Of a stretch of DNA of 64,000 bases, positions 16,793 through 24,953 are shown piece by piece. Numbering within the stretch: position 1 is the first letter of the stretch; the number at the start of each line of letters is the position of its first letter. The notes under the pieces were generated by a model. The model ran no database searches. It was not told the DNA's origin and worked only from the letters and a program-made list of their open reading frames with translations. The DNA lies in NCBI GenBank assembly GCA_965656875.1, contig CBFHMJ010000003.1, positions 1 through 64,000 of the forward strand, read 5' to 3'. Source of the stretch: CBFHMJ01 sp965656875. Its GTDB lineage: Bacteria > Pseudomonadota > Gammaproteobacteria > Enterobacterales > Alteromonadaceae. A program made the position numbers and the translations under genes.

Positions 16793-18118
16793 ATGAAACA
16801 ACTATTCAAAAGAACGCTGCTTGCGGCTACTATCGCTGCTGCAAGTGGTACTGCTGTCGCTGGTAACATCTCTGTTGCAACGACTCAACAGCACTCAGCT
16901 CAAGGTCTTGCAGCTGTAACTACTGCAATTACTTCTTCTAATGTAACTTACACGCTAGGCGCAGCATACGCAGTTGGTGATTTAATCACTATCACTGTAA
17001 CTGAAGGTGCTCTTCACTCTTCACACGCTTGGGCAGGTTCTTTAACTTTCACTGCTGCTGGTACTCCAGGTACTGGTACTGCTGGTGCAAGCATGTCTGT
17101 AGGCCTACTTAGCTCTGACGCTAACAGCGCTACTTACCGTGTAACTTCTGTAACTCCAGACGCAGCTAACCCGACTGGCACTACAGTAAACGGTGTTCTA
17201 AATCTTGGCACGTTTGGCTTAGCTCCAACTGCAATCGCAGCTGGTTCTGCTAGCGTAACAGTTGCTACTAAAGCTTCTAACGGTGTTAACGACGTAGATA
17301 CTGCTGGTACTCGTACTGGTACTCTTGCTCAAGCTAAAGATCAGTTCGGTGATCTTGCTATCTCTACTAAGCTTGACCAAACTATCGACGTATCTTCTGG
17401 CCGTAACGCATTCGCATCTGGCACTACAGATACTCTAACTTTCGCAGTAACTAACGACACTACTCTTCTTAACGCAGCAAACGTTACTGAGACTTCTGTT
17501 GTTCTTTACGGTGACTTCATGGATATGGCTAACAGCAACTTCTCAGTAGCTGGTGGCGGTACTGCAGCATACGACGACGACGCTAAGTCTCTAACAGTTA
17601 CTTATACTGGTGCTGTTACTACAGATACACTAACTATCACTCCTCCTACAGGCGCTAACGCAGTAGTTCTACGTGCTCAAGATTTCAATGTTGACGCTAC
17701 GTACAAGTACGGCACAAGCTCTGCTGAAGTTCTTGGTACTGGTGTTGACGCAGGTGCGTGGAAACTTAACGGTGCTGTAACTAACATCCCTTACATGCCT
17801 TACGGTGCTAACGTTAGCCAGATCCTTTACGTAACTAACGAAGGTTCTCAGTCTGGTGACATCACTGTAACTGCATTCGACGACGCTGGTAACAGCTTCG
17901 ATCTAGGTGTTGTTGCAACTTCAGCTGGTGGTTCTGTAACTAAGATCACTAAAGAAGTTCAAGATGGTCTTCTAGCAGCTGGCTTCAGCGGTTCAGGTAA
18001 AGTTTCTCTAACTGTTACTGTTAACGCTCCAGAAGCAGACATCACTGTTTACGCTTCTTACAACGTTGGCGGTTCTGACCGTGGCTACGTTAACTCTGAC
18101 CAATACAAAGGTAAATAA
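16793..18118 (+). CDS. Abundant secreted surface-layer-type protein
   Basis: A 441-residue protein with a classical signal peptide (MKQLFKR, hydrophobic core, cleavage AVA-G after residue 23). The mature 418 residues are Thr/Ala/Gly/Ser/Asp-rich, contain no cysteine and few Lys/Arg, and read as beta-strand repeats, like an S-layer or beta-helical matrix protein. The C-terminal part (about 335-441, with YMPYGANVSQILYVTNEG, then ASYNVGGSDRGYVNSDQY) looks like a conserved folded domain. From memory it resembles the S-layer proteins of marine gammaproteobacteria (Slr4 type), but I could not search. Codon use is strikingly restricted (Asn nearly always AAC, Thr mostly ACT, Leu mostly CTT/CTA, Val GTA/GTT), unlike every neighbour, which indicates very high expression. 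It has its own promoter and strong terminator and directly follows the T2SS genes, so it is their likely client. Confidence 0.7.
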   Translation: MKQLFKRTLLAATIAAASGTAVAGNISVATTQQHSAQGLAAVTTAITSSNVTYTLGAAYAVGDLITITVTEGALHSSHAWAGSLTFTAAGTPGTGTAGASMSVGLLSSDANSATYRVTSVTPDAANPTGTTVNGVLNLGTFGLAPTAIAAGSASVTVATKASNGVNDVDTAGTRTGTLAQAKDQFGDLAISTKLDQTIDVSSGRNAFASGTTDTLTFAVTNDTTLLNAANVTETSVVLYGDFMDMANSNFSVAGGGTAAYDDDAKSLTVTYTGAVTTDTLTITPPTGANAVVLRAQDFNVDATYKYGTSSAEVLGTGVDAGAWKLNGAVTNIPYMPYGANVSQILYVTNEGSQSGDITVTAFDDAGNSFDLGVVATSAGGSVTKITKEVQDGLLAAGFSGSGKVSLTVTVNAPEADITVYASYNVGGSDRGYVNSDQYKGK

Positions 18119-18147
18119 TTAGAACTTTCTAATTATTAGAGTTACTA

Positions 18148-18173
18148 AAGGCGAGACAATGTCTCGCCTTTTT
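18148..18173 (+). terminator. Strong rho-independent terminator
   Basis: A perfect ten-pair stem, AAGGCGAGAC and GTCTCGCCTT, around a very short loop, followed by TTTGTTTT. It isolates the surface-protein transcript from the polysaccharide genes. Confidence 0.92.
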
Positions 18174-18343
18174 GTTTTCAGAAATTCATTTTTGTACTGC
18201 TATTCAGGTTTTCCTAAATACTAATTCGTAACCTTGATATTAAAATACCGTCCTACTTAAAATTTATGCGACAGATCATCAGGGACTTAAAAGATCAATT
18301 ACACGCCTAATTAATTACTCACAAGTATCTTACTTTCATTCTT

Positions 18344-18372
18344 TTGTCTGCACGACTGTGCTTAAATATATA
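18344..18372 (+). promoter_or_regulatory. Candidate promoter for the first polysaccharide operon
   Basis: TTGTCT, a 17-base spacer and TATATA (a TATAAC overlaps two bases further on). It lies about 35 bases before the TTG start of the GT-C/TPR gene. Both boxes match 4 of 6 consensus bases, so this is only a candidate. Confidence 0.35.
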
Positions 18373-18405
18373 ACCTATTTTTCATCCAGATCAGAGTACA
18401 GTTAG

Positions 18406-20055
18406 TTGAACCTTATTCGTCGAGATTTAATCGTTTTTTTACTGCTTGCCTTAGGAATATCAATTGTTTATTTTCCTGCTCTGGATGTGCCTTTCTATCT
18501 GGATGATATGAATTCACTGGCAAGAAATCCGGTGTTACAGAGTGGTGATTTAAATCTTATTTACTTGAACTATGGCTTAAGGACACTGGGATACTTCTCT
18601 TTCCTGATCAATTACCAGTGGTTTGATAACGATCCTTACTACTACCATCTCTTTAATATCGTAATACATCTGTTTAATGCATTTCTGGTTTATATTTTGG
18701 CATTACTGCTAAGTATTCATACATCATTAAAACAGTCCCACATAAAATTATTTGCATTGATTACAGCGTTTTTGTGGGCGATGCATCCTCTTAATACACA
18801 GGCTGTTACTTATATTGTTCAAAGACTGGCTTTGTTGTCCACAATGATGTTTCTGTTGTCTTTTGTCTTTTATTTGATCGCCAGGCGGACAACAACATTC
18901 GGTAAAAGAGTTGTCTTTGGTTTGTTGTTTCTTATTTCGGTCTTGATTGGGGCTTATACCAAACAGAATTACTTTACTGTCGTTATTATGTTGGGGGTTT
19001 ATGAGTTGTTTTTCTGTAAAGGAAGAATTGCAGACCATCGCTGGCGATTACTAGCCATCCTGTTCGTTTTATTTAGTCTTGCTGTTCCTTTTATATCCGA
19101 GCAACTTGCGACACTTGACCGATTCACCCGGGAATCATTGGTGATTTCTCGCGTTGATTATTTCGCGACCCAGCTTGTAGTCTTGTTTGATTACATTGTT
19201 AAATTTTTCCTTCCGGTAAATTTACAGTTATTCAGTGATGTTAGCCTGCTGAACTTCAATAATAGTGATGTAATGTTAGCGTTTGTTGGTCATGTCATCA
19301 TTGTTATTGTGGCGTTTTATACTTATCGAAAATCGCCGCTGGTAACGTTAAGCGTTGCCTTGTTCTATATCACTCATTCTGTTGAATCCTCTTTCATTCC
19401 TATCACCGACCTTGCTTTTGAACATCGAACTTATTTACCTAACGTAGCAATCGGTTTATTAGTTGCTTTAGCCATTACTCAATATATTCAAATGCTTGAA
19501 CAAAAAAGTGGTGAACAAAAGACAGCGGCTCTGGTCAAAGGAAGCGTTATGACGATGCTGTTAGTTTTGTCTGGCTTAACATGGACTAGAAATACTCAAT
19601 GGCTGGAACCGGAGACATTTTATCAACGGGAAGCGGCTTTAGCGCCAACCAATGCTCGCGCCAATCTTGCCTATGGTGTCGAGTTATCCAAACGAGGGAA
19701 TTTATTGGAAGCAGAAAAGTACCTGAGTAAGTCGGTGCAACTGGATCTTAGTCATAACCGCATTACTGCTTCTGGAATTGTTGCGTATATGTCCGTGCTA
19801 TACCAACAGAAAAAATATCAGCAAGCTGCACCTGTGGTTATGACCGCATTAAAACATGTCACTGAGCCATTTCAACGAAGTGTACTACTAAGCAACCTGG
19901 GTTATGGCTATATTCAAATGGGGTATTGCGACTTTGCAATTGGACTACTTAAAAAAGCGATAGCATTTAATGCCTCAAACAAGGCTGCGCACGATAACTT
20001 AAATCATTGCCTAAAACTAAAAGCGAAACAACAATCAAATACTCAAGCCAGATAG
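18406..20055 (+). CDS. Polytopic membrane protein with C-terminal TPR repeats, GT-C glycosyltransferase-like
   Basis: A 549-residue inner-membrane protein with about ten membrane helices in the first 400 residues and TPR-type helices at about 405-540 (ANARANLAYGVELSKRGNLL, then QKKYQQAAPV). The first periplasmic loop contains FYLDD (Asp33-Asp34), the acidic motif seen in GT-C enzymes, and the overall plan resembles the TMTC-type O-mannosyltransferase/TPR proteins and other lipid-linked sugar transferases. The substrate is unknown. The start is a TTG immediately after an in-frame stop; no ATG lies before the conserved region, so TTG is needed. It sits between the surface-protein terminator and pgi, seven bases upstream of the latter, so it heads the operon. 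Confidence 0.65.
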   Translation: MNLIRRDLIVFLLLALGISIVYFPALDVPFYLDDMNSLARNPVLQSGDLNLIYLNYGLRTLGYFSFLINYQWFDNDPYYYHLFNIVIHLFNAFLVYILALLLSIHTSLKQSHIKLFALITAFLWAMHPLNTQAVTYIVQRLALLSTMMFLLSFVFYLIARRTTTFGKRVVFGLLFLISVLIGAYTKQNYFTVVIMLGVYELFFCKGRIADHRWRLLAILFVLFSLAVPFISEQLATLDRFTRESLVISRVDYFATQLVVLFDYIVKFFLPVNLQLFSDVSLLNFNNSDVMLAFVGHVIIVIVAFYTYRKSPLVTLSVALFYITHSVESSFIPITDLAFEHRTYLPNVAIGLLVALAITQYIQMLEQKSGEQKTAALVKGSVMTMLLVLSGLTWTRNTQWLEPETFYQREAALAPTNARANLAYGVELSKRGNLLEAEKYLSKSVQLDLSHNRITASGIVAYMSVLYQQKKYQQAAPVVMTALKHVTEPFQRSVLLSNLGYGYIQMGYCDFAIGLLKKAIAFNASNKAAHDNLNHCLKLKAKQQSNTQAR

Positions 20056-20061
20056 GGCAAG

Positions 20062-21678
20062 ATGATAATGATCAAGAATTACCAATCCGCTACTGAGCTT
20101 ACTGCAATAGCAAAGCATATTGATGACTTCTCGATTCGTGAAGCATTTGAACAAAATCCTGATAGAAATACTGTCTATTCGCGAACACTGGGACGTCTAA
20201 CGTATGATTTCTCCAGACAACTTATTGAAGATAAAAGCTTCGAGTTATTGCTAGATATGGCAAAGGAAGCGGATGTACTGAAGCAATTCCGTGATATGTA
20301 CAATGGTTCGGAAGCTAATAATACTGAAAATCGGAAAGTACTTCATACCTTACTTCGTGCTCAACCGAATGACATTCAAACGAATTTATCATCGCTACAA
20401 TCTGAAGTCGCCTCAGCAATGGCTGCTATGGCTAAACTAACTCGTCAGGTACATCGTAATAAGTCGTTTAAACATGTTATTCACCTTGGGATCGGTGGTT
20501 CCTTTCTTGGTCCTCAAGTTATAGTCGAAGCATTAAAAGACCATCAGGTATCTGACTTATCGTTTCACTTCATTGCGAATATAGACGCACAAAAGATCAC
20601 CCGATTATTGAACGATATTTCTGCCGACGAGACTCTTGTGATCGTTGCATCAAAATCTTTTACTACTCAGGAAACATTGTTGAATGCCGAGGTTATCTTT
20701 GACTGGTTCAAAGCATCGGGATTATCGAGTACTGATATAGCTGAACGTAGTTTTGCAATCACCACGGCAATTGATAAAGCGGAAGAGCTTGGTATTCGAA
20801 AGCAACATATTTTGCCTATGTGGGATTGGGTTGGAGGTCGATTCTCTTTATGGTCATGCATTGGGTTTCCTATCATGTTGGCGCTGGGTGAGGCTGGTTT
20901 CAATCAGTTATTAGCCGGTGCCAGAGAAGCTGATCTGCATGTCAAATCAGAACCAGTACAAGACAACATTGCTTGTATTATGGCGTTAATGGGAATCTGG
21001 AATACTAACTTCCTTAATTCTCAATCACAGGCTGTGATTGCATATGCTCATGGGATGAGAAATTTTCCTGACTATCTGCAACAACTGGAGATGGAGAGTA
21101 ATGGTAAGTCAATTACTCGAACAGGAAAGCGGTTTTCATATTGCACATCGCCTGTTATCTGGGGCGGCGAGGGTACAAACGGTCAACACGCCTATCATCA
21201 GATGATATTGCAGGGCATGATTCGTTGCCCGGTCGATTTTATTGCAATATTACCCGGGCAAACAGCTCACCTGGAAATGGAACAAGCGTTGTATGCCAAT
21301 TGTCTGGCGCAGTGTAAAGCACTGGCTGTCGGAAAATCAGCAAAAGAAGCTGAAGCCGAATTACTGGCGGAAGGCACATCACCCGATGAGGCCGAGTTCA
21401 TTGCTGAGCATAAAGTGATTAAAGGTAATGTTCCCCATAGCTTGTTTGTTCTGGAAGAAATTACACCTCATACATTGGGATGTTTACTGGCTCTTTATGA
21501 GCATAAAACTGCCATTCAGGGATTTATCTGGGAAATTAATTCTTTCGATCAATGGGGGGTTGAACTGGGTAAGCAGTTTAACAAACCAATTCTGAATAAG
21601 TTGCAAACAGGTAAGCAGGATAGCAGTGATGTTACTATTGCATCCGGACTATCATTAGCAATGAAACATCGAACATAA
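20062..21678 (+). CDS. pgi: Glucose-6-phosphate isomerase
   Basis: A 538-residue cytosolic enzyme that interconverts glucose-6-phosphate and fructose-6-phosphate. Both family signatures are present: DWVGGRFSLWSCIGFPI near residues 255-270 and a C-terminal GFIWEINSFDQWGVELGK. The substrate-loop block (LGIGGSFLGPQ) and the GQHAYHQ region with its active-site His are also present. The length is typical. It lies inside a polysaccharide operon, where it would supply fructose-6-phosphate for amino sugars or glucose-6-phosphate for UDP-glucose. Confidence 0.97.
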   Translation: MIMIKNYQSATELTAIAKHIDDFSIREAFEQNPDRNTVYSRTLGRLTYDFSRQLIEDKSFELLLDMAKEADVLKQFRDMYNGSEANNTENRKVLHTLLRAQPNDIQTNLSSLQSEVASAMAAMAKLTRQVHRNKSFKHVIHLGIGGSFLGPQVIVEALKDHQVSDLSFHFIANIDAQKITRLLNDISADETLVIVASKSFTTQETLLNAEVIFDWFKASGLSSTDIAERSFAITTAIDKAEELGIRKQHILPMWDWVGGRFSLWSCIGFPIMLALGEAGFNQLLAGAREADLHVKSEPVQDNIACIMALMGIWNTNFLNSQSQAVIAYAHGMRNFPDYLQQLEMESNGKSITRTGKRFSYCTSPVIWGGEGTNGQHAYHQMILQGMIRCPVDFIAILPGQTAHLEMEQALYANCLAQCKALAVGKSAKEAEAELLAEGTSPDEAEFIAEHKVIKGNVPHSLFVLEEITPHTLGCLLALYEHKTAIQGFIWEINSFDQWGVELGKQFNKPILNKLQTGKQDSSDVTIASGLSLAMKHRT

Positions 21679-21693
21679 GCACAGGTCTTAACA

Positions 21694-22839
21694 GTGAAAG
21701 TTTTACATATAGGAAAGTACTATTCTCCATTTTTTGGAGGAATAGAATCATTTATGGAAGATTTAATGAAAGCCTCTGTTGATCAAGATTGTGAGATCGC
21801 TGCTGTCGTTCATGATCATGAATTTGCCCGGTCCGGTAAGGTGTTCAAACAGGGTAACTGCACGATTTATCGAGTAAAAACCTGGGGAGCTCTTATGTTT
21901 GTTCCGGTTAGTCCTGGCTTCTTATCAATGCTCAGGAAAGCCGTAGAAGAATTTAAGCCTGACGTGTTGCATATTCACATGCCTAATTTATCTCCGGTTG
22001 CCGCATTTGCAATCCAGCAGTTAAAACATATTCCCTGGGTCGTTCACTGGCATTCTGATGTTGTGGGTAATGAGAGTAGATGGTATGTGAAGGCGCTTTA
22101 TCCCATCTATCGATTATATGAGCAGGCTATTTTAAAACGTGCAGTAAACATTATAGCGACCAGTCCCCCTTATCTTAAATCCAGTAAGCCGTTGGAGTGT
22201 TGGCGTGATAAATGTGATGTCGTCAGCTTAGGCATCTCACCTGAGAGAATCATAGAGACCGTATCAAAACGCCATTCTGATGAAATTCAATTGCTGATCA
22301 TTGGTCGATTAACGTATTACAAAGGACATTCCTGTTTATTAAAGGCAATGCACTTGTTACAGGGCATGCAGGGGAAATCGGTTCATCTGAATATAGTGGG
22401 GACAGGAGAAGAGGAAGAAGCACTTAAAGCTGAGTGTCAGTCTCTGGGCTTGAAAGCTGCTATTACATTTCACGGCAGAGTGGCTACGGAGCAATTATCT
22501 GAATTACTGGGGCAGGCTGATATTTTTGTGCTGCCATCAATTGAACGTACAGAAGCATTTGGCGTGGTTCTCATGGAAGCTGCTTCACTCAACATACCCG
22601 CTATAGTTTCAGATGTTGATGGTTCGGGAATGAGCTGGGTGGTCAAAAATGACCGGAGTGGTCTCGTTTTTCCGACGGGAGATGAAGTGGCTTTAGCGAA
22701 GACGATACATCGCCTGGCAAATGATGATTCACTAAGATTACAGCTCGGTAAACAGGCGGGACAGGAATTTAGCTCGCGATTTCATATACAGTCTGTAGCA
22801 ACACAAATTATTGATATATATAATCGTTGCCTTGTTTGA
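21694..22839 (+). CDS. GT4-family glycosyltransferase
   Basis: A 381-residue GT-B glycosyltransferase. The N-terminal KYYSPFFGGIES segment, the VVHWHSDVV motif and the C-terminal LLIIGRLTYYKG and ERTEAFGVVLMEA (the E-x7-E motif) are typical of family 4, retaining enzymes using nucleotide sugars. The closest relatives by memory are WbaZ/PimB-like mannosyl- or glucosyltransferases; the sugar cannot be predicted. It starts with GTG 15 bases after pgi. Confidence 0.85.
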   Translation: MKVLHIGKYYSPFFGGIESFMEDLMKASVDQDCEIAAVVHDHEFARSGKVFKQGNCTIYRVKTWGALMFVPVSPGFLSMLRKAVEEFKPDVLHIHMPNLSPVAAFAIQQLKHIPWVVHWHSDVVGNESRWYVKALYPIYRLYEQAILKRAVNIIATSPPYLKSSKPLECWRDKCDVVSLGISPERIIETVSKRHSDEIQLLIIGRLTYYKGHSCLLKAMHLLQGMQGKSVHLNIVGTGEEEEALKAECQSLGLKAAITFHGRVATEQLSELLGQADIFVLPSIERTEAFGVVLMEAASLNIPAIVSDVDGSGMSWVVKNDRSGLVFPTGDEVALAKTIHRLANDDSLRLQLGKQAGQEFSSRFHIQSVATQIIDIYNRCLV

Positions 22840-22856
22840 GTTTAATCGAGAGCGTA

Positions 22857-23579
22857 ATGACGGAAACTTCCCTGCCAGATTTGCAACAGCTTCTATTTGT
22901 CATCCCCGCAAAAGATGAGGAAGCTTCAATCGGGAATGTTGTTCGATCGCTGAAGACACAGTTCAGTGCCGATGTTCTGGTTATCAGTGATGGCAGTACA
23001 GATAGTACCGTTGAAAGAGCAAAAGAGGCGGGCGCCATCGTACTCACTCAAATCATTTCTCTCGGTGCATGGCGAACTATGCAGACGGGAATTAGGTTTG
23101 CGGTAAAGCATGACTACCAATTCGTCATTACAATGGACGGTGATGGACAACACCTTGCTGAAGAAGTGCCCAAATTACTTGCTGAAGCGAAAGATAATGA
23201 TGTTGTCATTGGCTCCTGCATCGATCGTGGGTCGATTCTTCGACATTTCGCCTGGAATTTATTCCGTATCACATCAGGTTTAAAAATAAAAGATATCACT
23301 TCTGGATTTAGGCTGTATAATTCCGCTGCTTTACATACGCTTGAAAACCGAGTTGCGACTTTACTGGAATTTCAGGACTTAGGCGTCTTACTGTTATTAC
23401 GCAGCGTTGGTTTGAATATTCGTGAAGTTAATGTCTCGATGAATGTCAGGGTTGATGGAAAATCAAGGATTTTTCGCTCCTGGTTCAGAGTTGCACAATA
23501 CATGCTGGAAACAGCTCTGGTATGTTTGACGAAAGCAGTGCCGTTACGAGACGTTAGGTATTTAAAACGATTTAGGTAA
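22857..23579 (+). CDS. GT2-family glycosyltransferase (polyprenyl-phosphate mannose synthase-like)
   Basis: A 240-residue GT-A enzyme starting at ATG 22857 after an AATCGAGAG site; a TTG at 22827 would overlap the preceding gene and is less likely. It has the family's FVIPAKDEEASIGNVV, ISDGSTDST and the metal-binding MDGDGQH motif. It lacks the membrane helices of larger GT2 enzymes. The soluble DPM1-like form paired with a DUF2304 protein, as here, is often found in polysaccharide loci and probably makes a polyprenyl-phosphate-linked sugar. Confidence 0.8.
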   Translation: MTETSLPDLQQLLFVIPAKDEEASIGNVVRSLKTQFSADVLVISDGSTDSTVERAKEAGAIVLTQIISLGAWRTMQTGIRFAVKHDYQFVITMDGDGQHLAEEVPKLLAEAKDNDVVIGSCIDRGSILRHFAWNLFRITSGLKIKDITSGFRLYNSAALHTLENRVATLLEFQDLGVLLLLRSVGLNIREVNVSMNVRVDGKSRIFRSWFRVAQYMLETALVCLTKAVPLRDVRYLKRFR

Positions 23580-23585
23580 TTAAAC

Positions 23586-23984
23586 TTGTCCAGCCCGCAA
23601 ATTATTAGTTCAATCATTGGCTTGCTAATTGGCGGCACCATTTTTTGGTTGGTGCGTCGTGACCATCTGGTGTCCAGAGATGGTATTCGCTGGTTATTAT
23701 TGGCAATCTTGATCGTAACTTACGGATTATTCCCGGGAGTTAATGACTGGCTGGGGAACGTACTGGGCATCGGCTACCCACCCATTATTCCTGTGTTAAT
23801 TGCATTGGGGGTGGTTCTAATAAAGCTATTGGCTGCCGATATTCAGCGGGCGCAAATGAAAGTCGATATTGATCGATTGGTACAAAAAATAGCTATTCTA
23901 GAACATCAACTTGAACAAAATCGAACTGACTCGGCAGATGTTGCAACTAAAAAACAAATGGAATTAAACGATATCAATGATTGA
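23586..23984 (+). CDS. DUF2304 small membrane protein
   Basis: A 132-residue protein with three membrane helices (about 4-22, 37-54 and 64-84) and a C-terminal coiled coil (about 88-118), the layout of DUF2304. Such proteins usually follow a DPM1-like GT2 gene, as here, and may anchor it to the membrane. It starts with TTG six bases after the previous gene and overlaps the next by eight bases. Confidence 0.8.
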   Translation: MSSPQIISSIIGLLIGGTIFWLVRRDHLVSRDGIRWLLLAILIVTYGLFPGVNDWLGNVLGIGYPPIIPVLIALGVVLIKLLAADIQRAQMKVDIDRLVQKIAILEHQLEQNRTDSADVATKKQMELNDIND

Positions 23985-24495
23985 TACAGGTAAACAGCAC
24001 AGTAATGACAAACAGAATGTTGTTTTGTTTGTCTATGGTGCAGGCGGACATAAAACCGAGATGAAAAGGCTTGCCGCTCGATTGCAGGCTACCGCTATTG
24101 ATGGCCAGTTTAATTATATTACGTTGGGAGACGGTGCGATCGGTTCAGATGCACTGGCACATTTCGATAGTGTAGATATACGTGATAAGCATAGTCGTTT
24201 GACCAGTTTGCTTCATATTATCCCTATTATGTTTGGTCTTATACGTAATTTAATTCGCATTCATCGTCAGTATAATATTGTTGGTGTGGTTTCCACAGGG
24301 CCAGGCATCGCTTTACTTCCATTTCTTTTCTACCGTTTTCGTGGTGTTAAAACTGTCTTTCTTGAAACGTTTTGTCGATTTGAAACCAAGTCCTACACAG
24401 GGCGTTTGATCTATTTTTTATCTGACAGATTCCTGGTGCAAAACAAAGAGCTACTACGTTTATACCCAAATGCGGAGTATTGTGGTCGGCTATGA
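23977..24495 (+). CDS. pssD: PssD/Alg14-like glycosyltransferase membrane-anchor subunit
   Basis: A 172-residue protein of the Alg14/PssD type. It starts with the characteristic FVYGAGGHKTEMKRL (acceptor-side loop) and has a membrane-associating segment and the VSTGPGIALLPF motif. In this class Alg14/PssD provides the membrane and acceptor-binding half of a split GT28 glycosyltransferase, and Alg13/PssE, encoded immediately downstream, provides the nucleotide-sugar half. The two genes overlap at ATGA. Confidence 0.85.
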   Translation: MIDTGKQHSNDKQNVVLFVYGAGGHKTEMKRLAARLQATAIDGQFNYITLGDGAIGSDALAHFDSVDIRDKHSRLTSLLHIIPIMFGLIRNLIRIHRQYNIVGVVSTGPGIALLPFLFYRFRGVKTVFLETFCRFETKSYTGRLIYFLSDRFLVQNKELLRLYPNAEYCGRL

Positions 24496-24953
24496 GAATT
24501 CTGGTTACAGTGGGTAGCTCCGAATTTAATGAATTAATTCAGGCTGTGGACGAACAGCTTGCTGATTCGGGCCATGAAATTATTTGCCAGATTGGTAATG
24601 GTAGCTATGTGCCAAAGTCATTTGAATATTTCCGGTTTGCTGACAATTTTACGTCTTATTACCAGAATGTAGAGCTGGTTATTTCTCATGGCGGTGGCGG
24701 AACAGTATTTGAGTTGCTGGAACATGGTAAACGAATACTGGTCATTCCAAATTGTATGCGTAGCGATAAACATCAACTCGATTTAGCCAATTACATTGAA
24801 AAAAACCACCTTGGTGCAGTGTGTTATGAGTTGGAAGATTTAGAGTCCGTTTTCTTATCGAGTGTTGGTGAGCAGTTTACTGCATACCATAAAGATGAAT
24901 TCTTTTATGCAGAAAATATCCTCGACTATTTTGGATTGGGAGTGAAATCCTGA
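24492..24953 (+). CDS. pssE: PssE/Alg13-like glycosyltransferase catalytic subunit
   Basis: A 153-residue protein when started at the ATG inside the pssD stop (ATGA), giving MRILVTVGSSEF, the family's start. It is the C-terminal Rossmann half of a GT28 enzyme, with the nucleotide-sugar-binding ISHGGGGTVFELLEHGK motif and a VIPN-x-DKHQ-like loop. With PssD it should form an inverting transferase, of the kind that adds the second sugar (often GlcA or GlcNAc) to a lipid-linked repeat. The next gene starts inside its stop codon (TGATG). Confidence 0.88.
   Translation: MRILVTVGSSEFNELIQAVDEQLADSGHEIICQIGNGSYVPKSFEYFRFADNFTSYYQNVELVISHGGGGTVFELLEHGKRILVIPNCMRSDKHQLDLANYIEKNHLGAVCYELEDLESVFLSSVGEQFTAYHKDEFFYAENILDYFGLGVKS

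Noticed and set aside
16793..18118. Repetitive ACT/GGT-rich DNA as tandem repeats or a CRISPR-like array
   Set aside because: The repetition comes from codon bias and Thr/Gly/Ala-rich coding. There are no regularly spaced identical units.
18406..20055. Assigning the GT-C/TPR protein as a PglL-type oligosaccharyltransferase
   Set aside because: The Wzy_C motif of PglL is not visible and the TPR tail is not usual for that family; TMTC-like is the closer layout, but still unproved.
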